From Ligustrum vulgare (taxonomy: Eukaryota; Streptophyta; Magnoliopsida; Lamiales; Oleaceae), in NCBI GenBank assembly GCA_963555705.1, contig OY743169.1, positions 7,502,014 through 7,566,013 of the forward strand: 64,000 nt of DNA. The letters are read 5' to 3'. Of this stretch, positions 24,206 to 35,659 are shown piece by piece; the first letter of the stretch is position 1, and every line of letters begins with the position of its first letter. A program made the position numbers and the translations under genes. The notes under the pieces were generated by a model, which saw only the letters and a list, made by a program, of their open reading frames with translations, had not been told where the DNA came from and searched no databases.

Positions 24206-24710
24206 GACTTTTGTTTGGTAATATTGTTAAATTTATAAATTGATTTATTTATGATTTTGAGATAAAAAATAGTTATTAAAAATTGAAAAGAGAAAATATA
24301 TGTGATAAAAAAACGATTTAGAAAATTGTGTAGTTTATAAACTAATTTATAAATCAATTTATTTGATTTATCAAACAGATGCTATACATTAGTATAATAA
24401 AAAAATTCCTATACCCTGGTTCAACCATGGCGGTTGGCTTGGTTCCGTACCTTCCCCTAACCCATGCTTTGTTTGATTTATAAATTAATTTATTTATGAT
24501 TTTGAGGTAAAAAGTAATTATTGAAAAGAGAAAATGTAGGTGGTAAAAAAAATGATTTAGGAAATTGTGTAGCGTATAAACTAATTTATAAATCAGTTTA
24601 TTTGATTTATCAAACAGATGCGTATACATTAGTATAATAAAAAAATTCCTATACCCTGGTTCAACCATGGCGGTTGGCCTGGTTCCGTCCCTTCCCCTAA
24701 CCCATGCTTG
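24206..24710 (+). repeat. Tandem duplication of ~241 bp including a MITE
   Basis: The block beginning ATACATTAGTATAATAAAAA and containing CCTGGTTCAACCATGGCGGT occurs at about 24386 and again at about 24627 with only a few differences. Between and before them lie two near-identical MITE copies (about 24206-24382 and 24469-24622) with TTTATAAATTGATTTAT ends. The MITE plus flank was duplicated in tandem. Confidence 0.8.
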
Positions 24711-24714
24711 TGCA

Positions 24715-25300
24715 TAAACATTTATTCTTGACTATTTATATGTTGCTTATTATTATTGTTCATGTTCTTTCATCTATATATCTAATGACAACTGAAATTC
24801 TTATCAATTAATTTAACCAGGATCTTAATTTTCAACAGATTCTCATGATTTTGCCCATTCAAATTTTGTAAATTTCATTTTTCTTTTTGGCAATTTATTT
24901 TCGTTTAACGAGTATACATGGAGTTGCATAGTTACTTTGAGTTAGTGGGTTAGTGGACAGTTTACATGTTAATTGGGTACTTAAATAATTATAAGAGAAA
25001 AATATGTATATCAGGTACTAATAGATAACATATCAAAAATAAGGTTGATCCCAAAAATATTCAATTATCAGGTGTGTTTTAGTGTGTGTGTATATATATA
25101 TATATATAGTAACGGAAATCAAGGAAGATATGCAGGCCAATTATTACGGTGACGGTTACAAAAAATATTCTTCCCATATTGATATTCCTTATCAACGCAA
25201 CAATTCAGCGAAACAATGTCATTTTAAATAGGAAAAAATAGGGAATCAATGTTGGCCTGAAGAACTAAATGCAGAGTTTGAGAAGACGATGAAGATGATG
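24715..25300. other. AT-rich DNA left of the MULE
   Basis: No gene. A (TA)n tract lies at about 25088-25107. The left border of the MULE is not visible as a long inverted repeat. Confidence 0.4.
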
Positions 25301-25371
25301 TCAAAATTGCGAAATCGAACAGCATAAGATAAACTGTTTGTTTGACAGTAATCCAGGATTAAATTAGGCTG

Positions 25372-25625
25372 TGAAGTCGACATACGGTAAGCTATCATTT
25401 TATGCAATCACGTTGATTTTCTGAGGTCACTTACAGAAATGAACAGAAATATACTGTAATGTTCACAATCATCAGCATGCATCTAATGTGAGTAAAATGA
25501 GGCCGTGAAGTCCAACTACTGTTAGCTGTAATTGTATGCAATCACGGTGTTATTTGTGGTCACTTACGAAAATGAACAGAAGTTTACAGTCAGGTTCGAA
25601 ACTATCGAACGGATCTAATGCGAGG
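25372..25625 (+). repeat. Two-copy tandem repeat in MULE 5' region
   Basis: Two ~120-bp units (about 25372-25490 and 25500-25620) share the order GTGAAGTC, TATGCAATCACG, GGTCACTTAC, AATGAACAGAA. They are diverged but clearly related, and lie just upstream of the transposase frame. Confidence 0.7.
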
Positions 25626-26636
25626 TCACATGTAGACATGTAGTAAAATTGATGATCTATGTAATTGGTTAAAGAAGTTAGCGTAATATGTTGTAATTAC
25701 AGGTCACATACTTGCAGAGTTTTTCATTTTACGCTTCGAATGAGGGTGCATTTATATAGATTTGGTCACATTATTAAATTGATGACAGTTTGGTCACATA
25801 TTGAATAGATGTACGTGTGGTCACTTTAATGAATCGATGTTTGTATGGTCACATTATTGCATTTATGTACGGTGACAATGCTATTTGTTATACTATAGTG
25901 TTATTAACAATTGTTACAATGTTGTTGTGATGTGTTTATAAGTGAGATATGCATCGACTGACGTCCTTGTGAATAATGTACATGTATGGGCTATTTACAT
26001 GTTTGTGTGATTTTGGGATCTCAGTCTGCCTTGTTAATAATTGATGAAGGAAGCCGCTATTCGGAACTTGTGGACTCAGTAGTTAGAGAATTTGGTTTTG
26101 ACATTAACAAGGTTGCAGTCTCCATGAGTTATGAACTGAGCAGTGACATACAACCCATCAAACTAAAAAATGACAATAGTGTCCTGTCGTATCTCACACT
26201 GAAGAAAGATTATAAGGATCCTACAAAATATCCCATTATGATTGAGGTCACAGAAGTGGATAAAGTTCGTGATCACGGAGCCTTCAACTTCATGGAGCTA
26301 GTTGGAGTTAGTCAAGACGGCAATGAGGGAACTTATTCAATGTCTTCAAACATATGCGCTTTAACAAATGAGCCATTGGGAATATCGGATGATAGTGTGG
26401 AGACTACTGTAACAAATCCAATTGCCAGGGATATAGAGTTGAACAGGGTTTTCAGGAATAAAGAGGTACTGAAATTGAGCATGGCATTTTATGCAATTCA
26501 GGAGATGTTCAAATTTATGGTTCTAAGGTCGGACAAGAAGGAATATGTTGTGAGGTGCTCAAATAATACCTGTAATTGGGTTTGCAAGTCATCAAGATTG
26601 GGGAAAACAGATCTATTCAAAATTAGATACATTCAC

Positions 26637-27315
26637 TAATGAGAATCACGAGGGTCCAACTTCATTGCACGAACCTGTGATCCACAATGTTGCAAGATCA
26701 AAGTTCAAGGAGTTTCACGACAGTGCATTCAAGCAAGATTCGAGGTCGAATCATTTTCAAGAGGGAGGGGATGATGAGAATCGAGAAAGTCAAACCTCGA
26801 TGCACGTGCCCGTGGGACCCATGACGAGATCCAAAGTTGAAGAGATTCAGGATCGAGGATAAACAATGTGAATAAATCAAAAAAAGAAGCCAAGAATCAA
26901 GTTGGAGTCAAAATTGGAGTTTCAGCCACTTTCGGTCGACCGAACTTTCTTCCGGTCGACCGATCTTCTGCAGAGGAATTTTGATCCAGCCTCAGTCGCT
27001 TTCGGCTGAGTGGCGGTCGACCGAAAGTCCCATTTCGGTCGACCCAGTGGTCGACGGAAATAGTTTCGGTCGACCAGTTCGATTGACCGAAACACTCCGT
27101 TTTACAAAAAACGGGGTTTTTCTTGTAAATACCGAAATTGCACAATTTACCCATTTTGTACCTTTTAAACACATTTCTTGTTTATTTGTAAAAAAACTTG
27201 GTTGTTCATTTGAGCTTGGTCTTAAGAGAGACTCCTTGAGGTAAGGTTAACCTCATTTGTCTTGTATTATCTTTGGAATTTCTTCAACTAAATCTAGGTA
27301 TTATTATTCTTGTGT
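26637..27315 (+). repeat. Inverted partial LTR plus internal sequence
   Basis: This segment is the reverse complement of about 27520-28115: most of LTR1 and ~125 bp of adjacent internal sequence. It ends abruptly where LTR1 begins, so the first ~200 bases of LTR1 have no inverted partner. It forms a large imperfect palindrome with LTR1. The outer border abuts the TTCAC duplication, so it integrated with the element. Confidence 0.85.
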
Positions 27316-27991
27316 TGATGCGAACCCCTTCAGTGTGTTGACCGAAAATTCCCACAACAATTTTAATATCAACCCAAGAAAGCTAAAGTGGTAAAATAAA
27401 GGATAAACACCTTAACCCAAGTTTAAATCTAACTCAAAATTCAAGGATTAACAAACCCTAGCCCAATGGAAAGAAATAAACAAATTCCAAGGTGGCGGAA
27501 ATCAACAACAAACACAAGAATAATAATACCCTAGATTTAGTTGAAGAAATTCCAAAGATAATACAGGACAAAGGAGGTTAACCTTACCTCAAGGAGTCTC
27601 TCTTAAGACCAAGCTCAAATGAATAACCAAGTTTTTTTACAAATGAACAAGAAATGTGTTTACAAGGTACAAAATGGGTAAATTGTGCAATTTCGGTATT
27701 TACAAGAAAAATCCCGTTTTTTGTAAAACGGAGTGTTTCGGTCGACCGCCACTCAGCCGAAAGCGACTGAGGCTGGATCAAAATTCCTCTGCAGAAGATC
27801 GGTCGACCGGAAGAAAGTTCGATCGACCGAAAGTGGCTGAAACTCCAATTTTGGCTCCAACTTGATTCTTGGCTTCTTTTCTTGATTTATTCACATTGTT
27901 TAACCTCGAATCCTGAACCTCTTCAACTTTGGATCTCGTCATGGGTCCCACGGGCACGTGCATCGAGGTTTGACTTTCCCGATTCTCATCA
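27316..27991 (-). repeat. 3' LTR of gypsy element
   Basis: 676 bp, TG...CA ends (TGATGCGAACC / GATTCTCATCA in plus orientation). It lacks 52 bp present in the other LTR near the CGGTCGACCG palindromes. Confidence 0.9.
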
Positions 27992-28515
27992 TCCCCTCCC
28001 TCTTGAAAAGGATTCGACCTCGAATCTTGCTTGAATGCACTGTCGTGAAACTCCTTGAACTTTGATCTTGCAACATTGTGGATCACAGGTTCGTGCAATG
28101 AAGTTGGACCCTCGTGATTCTCATCATCTCCTCCATTTTGAAAGAGATTCGACCACGAATCGACACCTATAATAAAAATAGAAAATTCAGACACAATAAA
28201 TGTTACTGAAATTTCATACTCACCGTGTAAAATCAATTTGTAGGCGTTGCGAAGAACTTGAGAGGTGCCAACGTCGCAGGGTAGCATTTTGGATTTTAAT
28301 CGATCGGGAACCCATTCTCCCCTTGAAAAGAACCATTTCCAACCACCCGGATCAAATACGAATCGCCTCCTACCATGATTGGCATGGAAAGGACATTGTA
28401 GGCCAATCCCCTCAGATAGAGGCACGAGCCTCCTATGAAGGGGTTTAACCAAATGTGCATTCTTGTGCCCACCTAAACCAACTCTTTCTCCAATAAATAT
28501 ATGCATAAATTTCAA
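27778..28515 (-). CDS. Gypsy pol C-terminal ORF running into the 3' LTR
   Basis: 245 codons beginning two codons after the gag-pol stop, in the same reading direction. The first ~130 residues are unrecognised. Residues ~130-200 hold two repeats of a GGDDEN...-type acidic segment, then VPVGPMTRSKVEEVQD, a tail typical of plant gypsy pol proteins. The last ~70 codons lie inside the 3' LTR. It is probably the decayed C-terminus of the original polyprotein. Confidence 0.6.
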   Translation of the reverse strand: MKFMHIFIGERVGLGGHKNAHLVKPLHRRLVPLSEGIGLQCPFHANHGRRRFVFDPGGWKWFFSRGEWVPDRLKSKMLPCDVGTSQVLRNAYKLILHGEYEISVTFIVSEFSIFIIGVDSWSNLFQNGGDDENHEGPTSLHEPVIHNVARSKFKEFHDSAFKQDSRSNPFQEGGDDENRESQTSMHVPVGPMTRSKVEEVQDSRLNNVNKSRKEAKNQVGAKIGVSATFGRSNFLPVDRSSAEEF

Positions 28516-28520
28516 CAGAG

Positions 28521-30935
28521 TTAATAGGTTAAAGTCATAACAATTTTAAGTGGAGACAATTTTCTAATATGATGAACAATTAAATTGCAAGCAAATTTAA
28601 CAACCACAAAATTAGCACCAACTTCGTGCAAATGCACGACCTCCCGAAAGAAAAGATTAGCTAGGTTGATGACCTTGTTGGTTTCATGGCATGCAATCAA
28701 ACGTGACATTTTAATTCTCCTACCAACAATCACAAAAATAGCTTCATTTTCTTTCTTTGTTCCAAGTAAACCCACTATAAAATTTATAGAAGTAGTAGTC
28801 CAAGGTTTACTCATGATGGGCAGATATGCATTGAATTCTTGAGGTAAAAACTTGAGTTTAGCCATTTTGCAAGTTCGACATTTACTACAAGTGTAAACAT
28901 GTTCAACACCAATCTTCAAAATAGGCCAATAAAATTGATCACATAATACCCATAAAACCCCATTGATTTTAAATCGCCCCATCAGAAAATTATCATGTAC
29001 TCCTCCCACTAGCAATTCGTGCATGGCACATTTAGAAACAAACAATCCAACTTTCCAAAACAAATAGTTATCATGCCCATAAAATCCATCAAAATATTGC
29101 TCACAGCACGATTCACAAATGTTTAACAAATTCAGGTTATTAACATGGATGCCCTTAACATGCTCAATACAAAATGAGTTGACACTTAGACAATTAGGCA
29201 CACATAAAAATTTGAATTTACAAATGAGGAATTTATCATGCCAAGGACCTTCCTTACATGCAACATTTCCACATGACAAAATTTCATTTTTCAAGTCCAC
29301 ATCAATGTCATACAATCCTTTGATGTATTCCAAATATAATAACCTTGCTCTCGAAGAAGTGTTAGGAGCGTACCTCCTAGATGTTGCATCGGTTACCACA
29401 TTTTCTTTACCTTGATTGTATTTGCTGTGGTATGAAAATATCTCCATAAAGTTCTTCCACTCGGCATGACTTTTGAGTTCTTGGTTGCTTTGATAAGTCG
29501 GTCTCACGATCTCCTGCAATAAAGAAGTAACCAAGCTAGGGAGGGCATTGTTAGAAAATTCAAGAGTAAATAACATTTTGGGGTGATCTTTTCTCTCAAT
29601 TTTCTTGGTGGCACTCATCACTTCCTCACCTTTTTCTGAGGTAAGAACCCCAACTCTTGATTCTTCTCTTACCTCTCCTTTTTCTGGAGTCGTGGCTCCA
29701 ACCCTCATCGCCTCTCCTTTTTCTAGGAACATGGCCCCAACTCTCATGCTCTCATTTTTATTTTCTTCAATTTTATCAATTGAAGGTTCTTTTGTTTTCC
29801 TATCCTCCCTTTCTTTCTCTTCTTTTTCCTTCTCCTTCTCCTTTTCTTCCTCGAATTCCTTCTTGAGCTTCATTTGATCTTTGCATACTTCTTCCGGGCT
29901 CAAAGATAGGATCACAACCTTTTTTTCATTCATTTTGAAGCTACACCGGTTCCTTCTCCTATCAAGATTCACATTTCGCTCACATTGCCAAAGTCTCCCC
30001 AAGATTATGTGAGTAGTGTGTAAGGGAACCACATCACATAATATTTGATCACTATAAGTACCAATGTGAAAAGTAAGAAGAACTTGTTCACTTACCCTCA
30101 CCTCCCCATAGTCATTCAACATTTGCAATACATAGGGATTAGGATGCTTCATAACCGGTAACCCCAATTTATCCACCCTACTAGCACTCACCAAATTAGT
30201 GCCAATCTCCCCATCTATCATGAGACTACATGGTTTATCACTCACTAGGCACCTAGTGTAGAAATTATCCTCTCCATGTTCCTCCATCTCATTAGCATGG
30301 GCCAAAGATTGTGATGGCCTAGCATTCATCTCCTTCACTACTTCTCTACCTCCACTACCGTCCCTCCTATGGAATGATGAAGCATTCATTTGCTCAATAT
30401 TAACCTTCTCATCAATCCCATCTCCACTCCTATCTACCCATTCTTTTCGTCTTCTACCCATTCTCCAATCTTCTTCCACTTCTCCACTTCTACCCATTCC
30501 ATGGAGTGATGAATTTTGCATTCTCGCACTATCAATATTTTCATCAATTCCATTTCTCCTATCATCTAACCACTCTCTACTTTTCCTATTCATACTCCCA
30601 TTTTGTTCACCATCACCATCACCTTCACCTTCCCACATATCCATTCTAATTTTCCTATTCAAACTCCCATTTTGTTTTCTACTTCCATCCCTATACACAA
30701 TGTTCCCACATTTATCCCTCAACCTTCTCCTACCATCCCATTTTTCTTCACCACTACTAGTTGATGTACTCTCTCCTCTTGTTCCTAAATTTTCCAACTC
30801 ACCCCTACTTTTCTCCATTTGTTTAGCCATGGTGGTTGAAAGATTTTGTAACAAGTACTTCAAATCTTGAATTTGAGCATTGGAATTTGACATGGTGTGC
30901 AAGTGTGAAAGTGTTCTCACAAGAATAATTTCCAC
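28521..30935 (-). CDS. Gypsy gag-pol ORF lacking reverse transcriptase
   Basis: 804 codons, uninterrupted. Residues ~1-200 are charged and repetitive (gag-like, no zinc knuckle seen). About 225-330 resembles the retropepsin region (CSLMIDGEIGTNLVSASRVD; the usual DGG/DSG triad is altered). About 370-440 is a Lys/Glu-rich linker (EEEKEKEKEKEEKERE). About 490-520 matches the end of RNase H (YNQGKENVVTDATSRRY). About 620-760 is integrase, with an HHCC finger (CSKCRTCKMAK) and the start of the core (TTTSINFIVGLLGTKKENE), where the first catalytic Asp is Asn. No YxDD reverse transcriptase motif exists: the RT and most of RNase H were deleted in frame. It probably depends on enzymes from another element, if it is active at all. 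Confidence 0.85.
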   Translation of the reverse strand: MEIILVRTLSHLHTMSNSNAQIQDLKYLLQNLSTTMAKQMEKSRGELENLGTRGESTSTSSGEEKWDGRRRLRDKCGNIVYRDGSRKQNGSLNRKIRMDMWEGEGDGDGEQNGSMNRKSREWLDDRRNGIDENIDSARMQNSSLHGMGRSGEVEEDWRMGRRRKEWVDRSGDGIDEKVNIEQMNASSFHRRDGSGGREVVKEMNARPSQSLAHANEMEEHGEDNFYTRCLVSDKPCSLMIDGEIGTNLVSASRVDKLGLPVMKHPNPYVLQMLNDYGEVRVSEQVLLTFHIGTYSDQILCDVVPLHTTHIILGRLWQCERNVNLDRRRNRCSFKMNEKKVVILSLSPEEVCKDQMKLKKEFEEEKEKEKEKEEKEREDRKTKEPSIDKIEENKNESMRVGAMFLEKGEAMRVGATTPEKGEVREESRVGVLTSEKGEEVMSATKKIERKDHPKMLFTLEFSNNALPSLVTSLLQEIVRPTYQSNQELKSHAEWKNFMEIFSYHSKYNQGKENVVTDATSRRYAPNTSSRARLLYLEYIKGLYDIDVDLKNEILSCGNVACKEGPWHDKFLICKFKFLCVPNCLSVNSFCIEHVKGIHVNNLNLLNICESCCEQYFDGFYGHDNYLFWKVGLFVSKCAMHELLVGGVHDNFLMGRFKINGVLWVLCDQFYWPILKIGVEHVYTCSKCRTCKMAKLKFLPQEFNAYLPIMSKPWTTTSINFIVGLLGTKKENEAIFVIVGRRIKMSRLIACHETNKVINLANLFFREVVHLHEVGANFVVVKFACNLIVHHIRKLSPLKIVMTLTY

Positions 30936-31765
30936 TCGTGTTTCACTCGATTTAGGCTTTTACCCTCTAATGAGCTCACCACTCTTATCTTTTTTCACTC
31001 AAAATCTCCTTTCTCAAGTTCTCCAAGGAAGGTAATCAACTAAACCAAAAAGTATAATTCTTGTGGAGTTAAAGAAATCACCAACAAGGAAGAAGGAATT
31101 TAGAACAAGTAGACACAAATAGCAAGTAGAATTTATGTGCTTGCTATATTCAAAAGGAACAATGTTTATGTGGGATAAGATGCTAGGATCACAATTTCAA
31201 CAATGGGATTGAATAACCACAAGTATTAGGCAAGGCATATATGTAGAGCAAATAAGCACAAGAGTGTAAATTTCAATGAGGCAATTTATCAATCAACTTG
31301 TACTCAATCTTTGAATGACCTTGAATGTGGATAATGTGGATATATGAATAAATCTCCAACAACCCAAATGTGGCAAGGAATGAATGATCAACAATTATCC
31401 AATGGATGAAGCAAGTGATATATGAAATAAAATGTTGATAACACAATCTCAATGATGAGAATTGGATAGCCCCAAGTAATTAGCAATGTATGGGCATTGA
31501 ACAACAAAGCACTAATGGAGTATTTTTCTTTGGAACAATTTATCAAACACTTGGTGGCACACTTTTGAACACATAGAAATGCAAGTGTATGACTAATGGA
31601 ATTCCCCAATAAGTTCAACAATCAAAATGCTCAATATGTGGAGTTCAACAAATGATCAAGAACAACAAATTTCCACAATTTTTTTCTCAATTTTCGGAAT
31701 TATTTTTTTTTTTTTTTTTGAATAACAACAACAATAATGTAAAGGATATGTTTACCAAATTAGAG

Positions 31766-31783
31766 CCAAGCTCTGATACCAAA
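31766..31783 (-). promoter_or_regulatory. Primer-binding site, initiator tRNA-Met
   Basis: Minus strand reads TTTGGTATCAGAGCTTGG directly after the 5' LTR end. It is complementary to the 3' end of plant initiator tRNA-Met, the usual primer of chromovirus-type gypsy elements. Confidence 0.9.
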
Positions 31784-32511
31784 TGATGCGAACCCCTTCG
31801 GTGTGTTGACCGAAAATTCCCACAACAATTTTAATATCAACCCAAGAAAGCTAAAGTGGTAAAATAAAGGATAAACACCTTAACCCAAGTTTAAATCTAA
31901 CCCAAAATTCAAGGATTAACAAACCCTAGCCCATGGAAAGAAATAAACAAATTCCAAGGTGGCGGAAATCAACAACAAACACAAGAATAATAATACCCTA
32001 GATTTAGTTGAAGAAATTTCAAAGATAATACAAGACAAAGGAGGTTAACCTTACCTCAAGGAGTCTCTCTTAAGACCAAGCTCAAATGAACAACCAAGTT
32101 TTTTTACAAATGAACAAGAAATGTGTTTAAAAGGTACAAAATGGGTAAATTGTGCAATTTCGGTATTTACAAGAAAATTCCCGTTTTTTGTAAAACGGAG
32201 TGTTTCGATCGACCAAAATAGTTTCGGTCGACCACTGGGTCGATCGAAATGGGACTCTCGGTCGACCGCCACTCATCTGAAAGCGACTGAGGCTGGATCA
32301 AAATTCCTCTGCAGAAGATCGATCGACCGGAAGAAAGTTCGGTCGACCGAAAGTGGCTGAAACTCCAATTTTGGCTCCAACTTGATTCTTGGCTTCTTTT
32401 CTTGATTTATTCACATTGTTTAGCCTCGAATCCTGAACCTCTTCAACTTCGGATCTCGTCATGGGTCCCACGGACACGTGCATCGAGGTTTGACTTTCCC
32501 GATTCTCATCA
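31784..32511 (-). repeat. 5' LTR of gypsy element
   Basis: 728 bp, same ends as the partner LTR. It contains several copies of the palindromic word CGGTCGACCG or one-base variants (about 32206-32350). The primer-binding site abuts its low-coordinate edge, which fixes the element on the minus strand. Confidence 0.92.
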
Positions 32512-34794
32512 TTCACCAAGGGCATACATGTGGTTCAAATATAGTCTTGGGGCAAGTATCCACTGAAGTTGTGTCCTCATGTATAAAATACAAATTCAAC
32601 TCGAACCGCACAACATATACCCCAAATGACATATGCAACGACATGTTGCACACATATGGTGTTTCGATGAATTACGTGAAAGCATGGAGATCAAGGGAGA
32701 AGACATTGAGATTGATAAGGGGAGATCCATCTGAGTCGTTTCAAGTGGTACCGGGTTTTTTGCATATACTTCGAAAATGTAACCCAGGATCTGTCGCAGG
32801 GATAGAAATTGACAATGAAAATAGGTTCAAATATTGTTTCATGGCACTTGGTGCATCAATTCGAGGATGGAAGCATTGTAGGCCTGTTATTGTAGTTGAT
32901 GGAACTTATTTGAATGGGAAATACGGTGGTACTTTGTTCACTGCGTGTACAGAGGATGTAAGTAATAGGATTTTTGTACTTGCATTTGGTATTGGGGATA
33001 GTGAGAATGACAGGTCGTGGAAATGGTTTTTTGAGAACTTGAAGAAGGCGTATTGTAGCAGAGAAGGACTGTGTTTTGTATCGGATCGCCACGAAAGTAT
33101 CTGAAAGGCTATAGAATGTGTCTACCCTGGAACATGTCATGGTATATGTTCATACCACTTACTGCAAAACGTGAAGAAGCATTATGGGAATTCAGGTCAC
33201 AATATCACAGAACCTTTTAATAATGTTGTCCGTGCATACACATTTTCGGAGTTCGAGTACCAGATGTTACAGTTGGACGCTATTGACAAAGGTATTAGGG
33301 GTTATTTGGTAAGAACACTGAACCTACCAATTAGTAATTTGTTTCCATGTACAACCTCATGTCAAAGTAATGTATATTTTTCCTGCTAATTACATGCAGA
33401 GTGAAGTCGTACGAGAAGTGGTCAAGATTCCACATGCCCGAAAATAGTTATTCAACGATGACGTCTAACATTGTAGAATCGGTGAATGCTGTAACAAAAT
33501 CAGCAAAGAACTTTCCTATAGTGTCGTTGTTAGAGTCTTTAAGACAACTAGTACAAAATTGGTTTTGCAAAAATATGGACTACGCACATGGAACATTTAC
33601 CAAGCTTTCAAGTAAGTATGAGAAGGTGTTGAGAGAAAGTAGTATACAAGTGAGGGCGCTAAGGGTATGCGTATACTTTATTGACTTAATTTTATTTAGC
33701 ATGTGCTAATGTACCATTAAATTTTAATTGGCTGGAAAAGCTTACAGGTGTCTCCATCAAATCAAACAATGTTTTCAGTTAAAGACGAATGCACCTCATT
33801 TATGGTAGATATAGAGCAACGTAAGTGTACACGTAGAATGATTCAAGTTCACCAGATGCAGTGTCCACATGCTCTAGCTGTGATAGCCTTCACGAAGAGG
33901 GATCCATACAAATATTGTTCATACTATTACACATGCAATGCTTATAAGGCTGCCTATCAGGAAAGTGTTTTCCCGCTGGGCAGTCCGAGCGAGTGGAAAT
34001 TTCCTAATGAAGTAAATGAATTGGTTGTATTACCTCCCAACCAAAAAAGGAGTTCAGGCAGACCATCAGAGAAGAGGAAAAGATCGGCTTGTGAAGGAAA
34101 ACCAAAGATGAAATGCGGACGGTATGGCGGAAGGGGGCACAATCGATGGAGTTGTACAAGTTTGTTTTCCATTATTCGGAATAGTGGTAGTCAAAGAAGC
34201 AAATAAAATGTTAACTCTATTTGTTAATTGTTTAAAAAATTTTCATTGTGATGTCGTCAGTGGGTGAATTGATATTTGATTGTGGTTCATTATTTCGAAA
34301 AAAGGAAACGATGAAAGATTATCTAATGAATACTTTATTTCTATTGGAAAGACGTGTCATGTTATGTTGGGTGTACTGTATCACAGATTGATGTCTGTGA
34401 GAAAGGATAACTGATGAATGTATTAAAACTGAACATGATGTTATCGAATGTGACCTGAATGTGTTTGTCCAACTGTTATTGCAGACAGTGAAAACTTATA
34501 TGATGTTAGAATGGGTTGATTACATGATTTTATGTGCATGTCATCTGTGGAGGGGGGATTAAGTGGCTATGAATGTGGTGTTAATGGTTGAATGTGTGAC
34601 CTTGTTGTATTAGTGTATCATACAGAAATTATAGGATTTAGTGGTCTGGCAAGTATGAAAGGCAAGTTATAGCAGCAGAGATACTGATGAATGTGACCTC
34701 GTCGGATATTAATGTGACTTGACTTGAGATTTACATGATTTACTGTGCGTGACTCTGTGGAGGGATTTAGCAGCTATGAATGCGCTGTGAACGG

Positions 34795-35105
34795 TGAAAT
34801 GTGCATACATAATTAATTTTTGGTTGGTCACAAAGATCCCACTATCACAGTATCACTATCAATAATTTACATATCAGACATGCATACATCATTCAAAAGT
34901 TGTTAGGTCACAAAATGTATCACTTAGGCTAACCCTTTGGAGAACCAGGTCACAGTAATCACTTTCAATATATTACATATCATAACATGCATACATCATC
35001 TTCGGTAGGTCGCAATGTTCACACCATCACAACATCATTGTCCAAAAACTAGTCCTTCATTGTTCTTAATGCGGGTTGAATTTGATAGGGTCACATTTGT
35101 TAATC
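34795..35105 (+). repeat. MULE internal direct repeat, copy 1
   Basis: Shares the ordered words GTGCATACAT, TTTTTGGTTGGTCACAA, AGATCCCACTATC, TTACATATCAG, CATGCATACATCATTC, GGCTAACCCTTT, GCGGGTTGAATTTGA and GTCACATTTGTTAATCTAT with 39955-40330, in the same orientation. Confidence 0.8.
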
Positions 35106-35659
35106 TATGAGGTCACATATGGCGTAGTGGTGACCTAATCAGATATTAATGTGACCTGACTTGAGTTTTACATGATTTAGCGTGCATGTCATCTGTGGAG
35201 GGGGCATGCAGTTGGTAAGAATGTGTTGCGATTGGTTGAATGTGTGAACTTTTTTTATTAGTGCATCATACAGAAATCATATGGCGTAGTGGTGTCTGGA
35301 AAGATTGACAGGGAAGATACAGCACCAGGGAGTGTGATCAATGTGACCTAATGGGATATTAATGTGACTTGAGTATGAAACTGTACAGCATTAGGCTCTG
35401 TGATCAATGTGACCTAATAAATAAATCATTCAACTGGAGTGCTTCACAATTAAATTATTTCTAAAGTAGAAAACATTGGATAACTATTAATAGTAAAAAA
35501 AAATGTCATTTCATTACATTGACATGATGAGTTTAAATATCCACAAATTATAACGTGGTTGCCTACACATGACATATATCCACTAAAACCAGTTAGCTTC
35601 TAATGTAACAAAAGATGATATTTTCTTGCTATCCGTTCTAGAATTAAGAAAACAGGAAA

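Larger units (their letters stand above)
26637..32511 (-). mobile_element. Nested Ty3/gypsy element with extra inverted LTR
   Basis: 5875 bp, flanked by the 5-bp duplication TTCAC (26632-26636 and 32512-32516) inside the transposase exon. Read on minus: 5' LTR 32511-31784, PBS 31783-31766 (TTTGGTATCAGAGCTTGG, initiator tRNA-Met), leader, an 804-codon gag-pol ORF, C-terminal pol ORF, 3' LTR 27991-27316, then an additional inverted partial LTR copy at 26637-27315. The two direct LTRs are nearly identical apart from a 52-bp indel, so insertion is fairly recent. It looks non-autonomous because RT is absent. Confidence 0.9.
25986..34206 (+). pseudogene. Mutator-like (MuDR) transposase, interrupted by gypsy insertion
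   Basis: Exon pieces: 25986-26636 encodes the MuDR N-terminal domain (PB1-like, ending CNWVCKSSRLGKTDLFKIRYIH). The frame resumes at about 32515 with QGHTCGSN after the 5.9-kb insertion. 32515-33104 carries the MULE DDE core start (VVDGTYLNGKYGGTL; second Asp in FVSDRH). A TGA at about 33102 interrupts HESI|KAIECVYPGTCH, where the frame otherwise continues. After a likely intron, 33401-33666 has TSNIVESVNAVTKSAK, and after another, 33748-34206 has a SWIM-type zinc finger (CTRR...CPHALAV, second Cys replaced) and a C-terminal CCHC-like knuckle. The insertion and the nonsense codon make it non-functional now, though the coding parts are well preserved. Confidence 0.88.
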
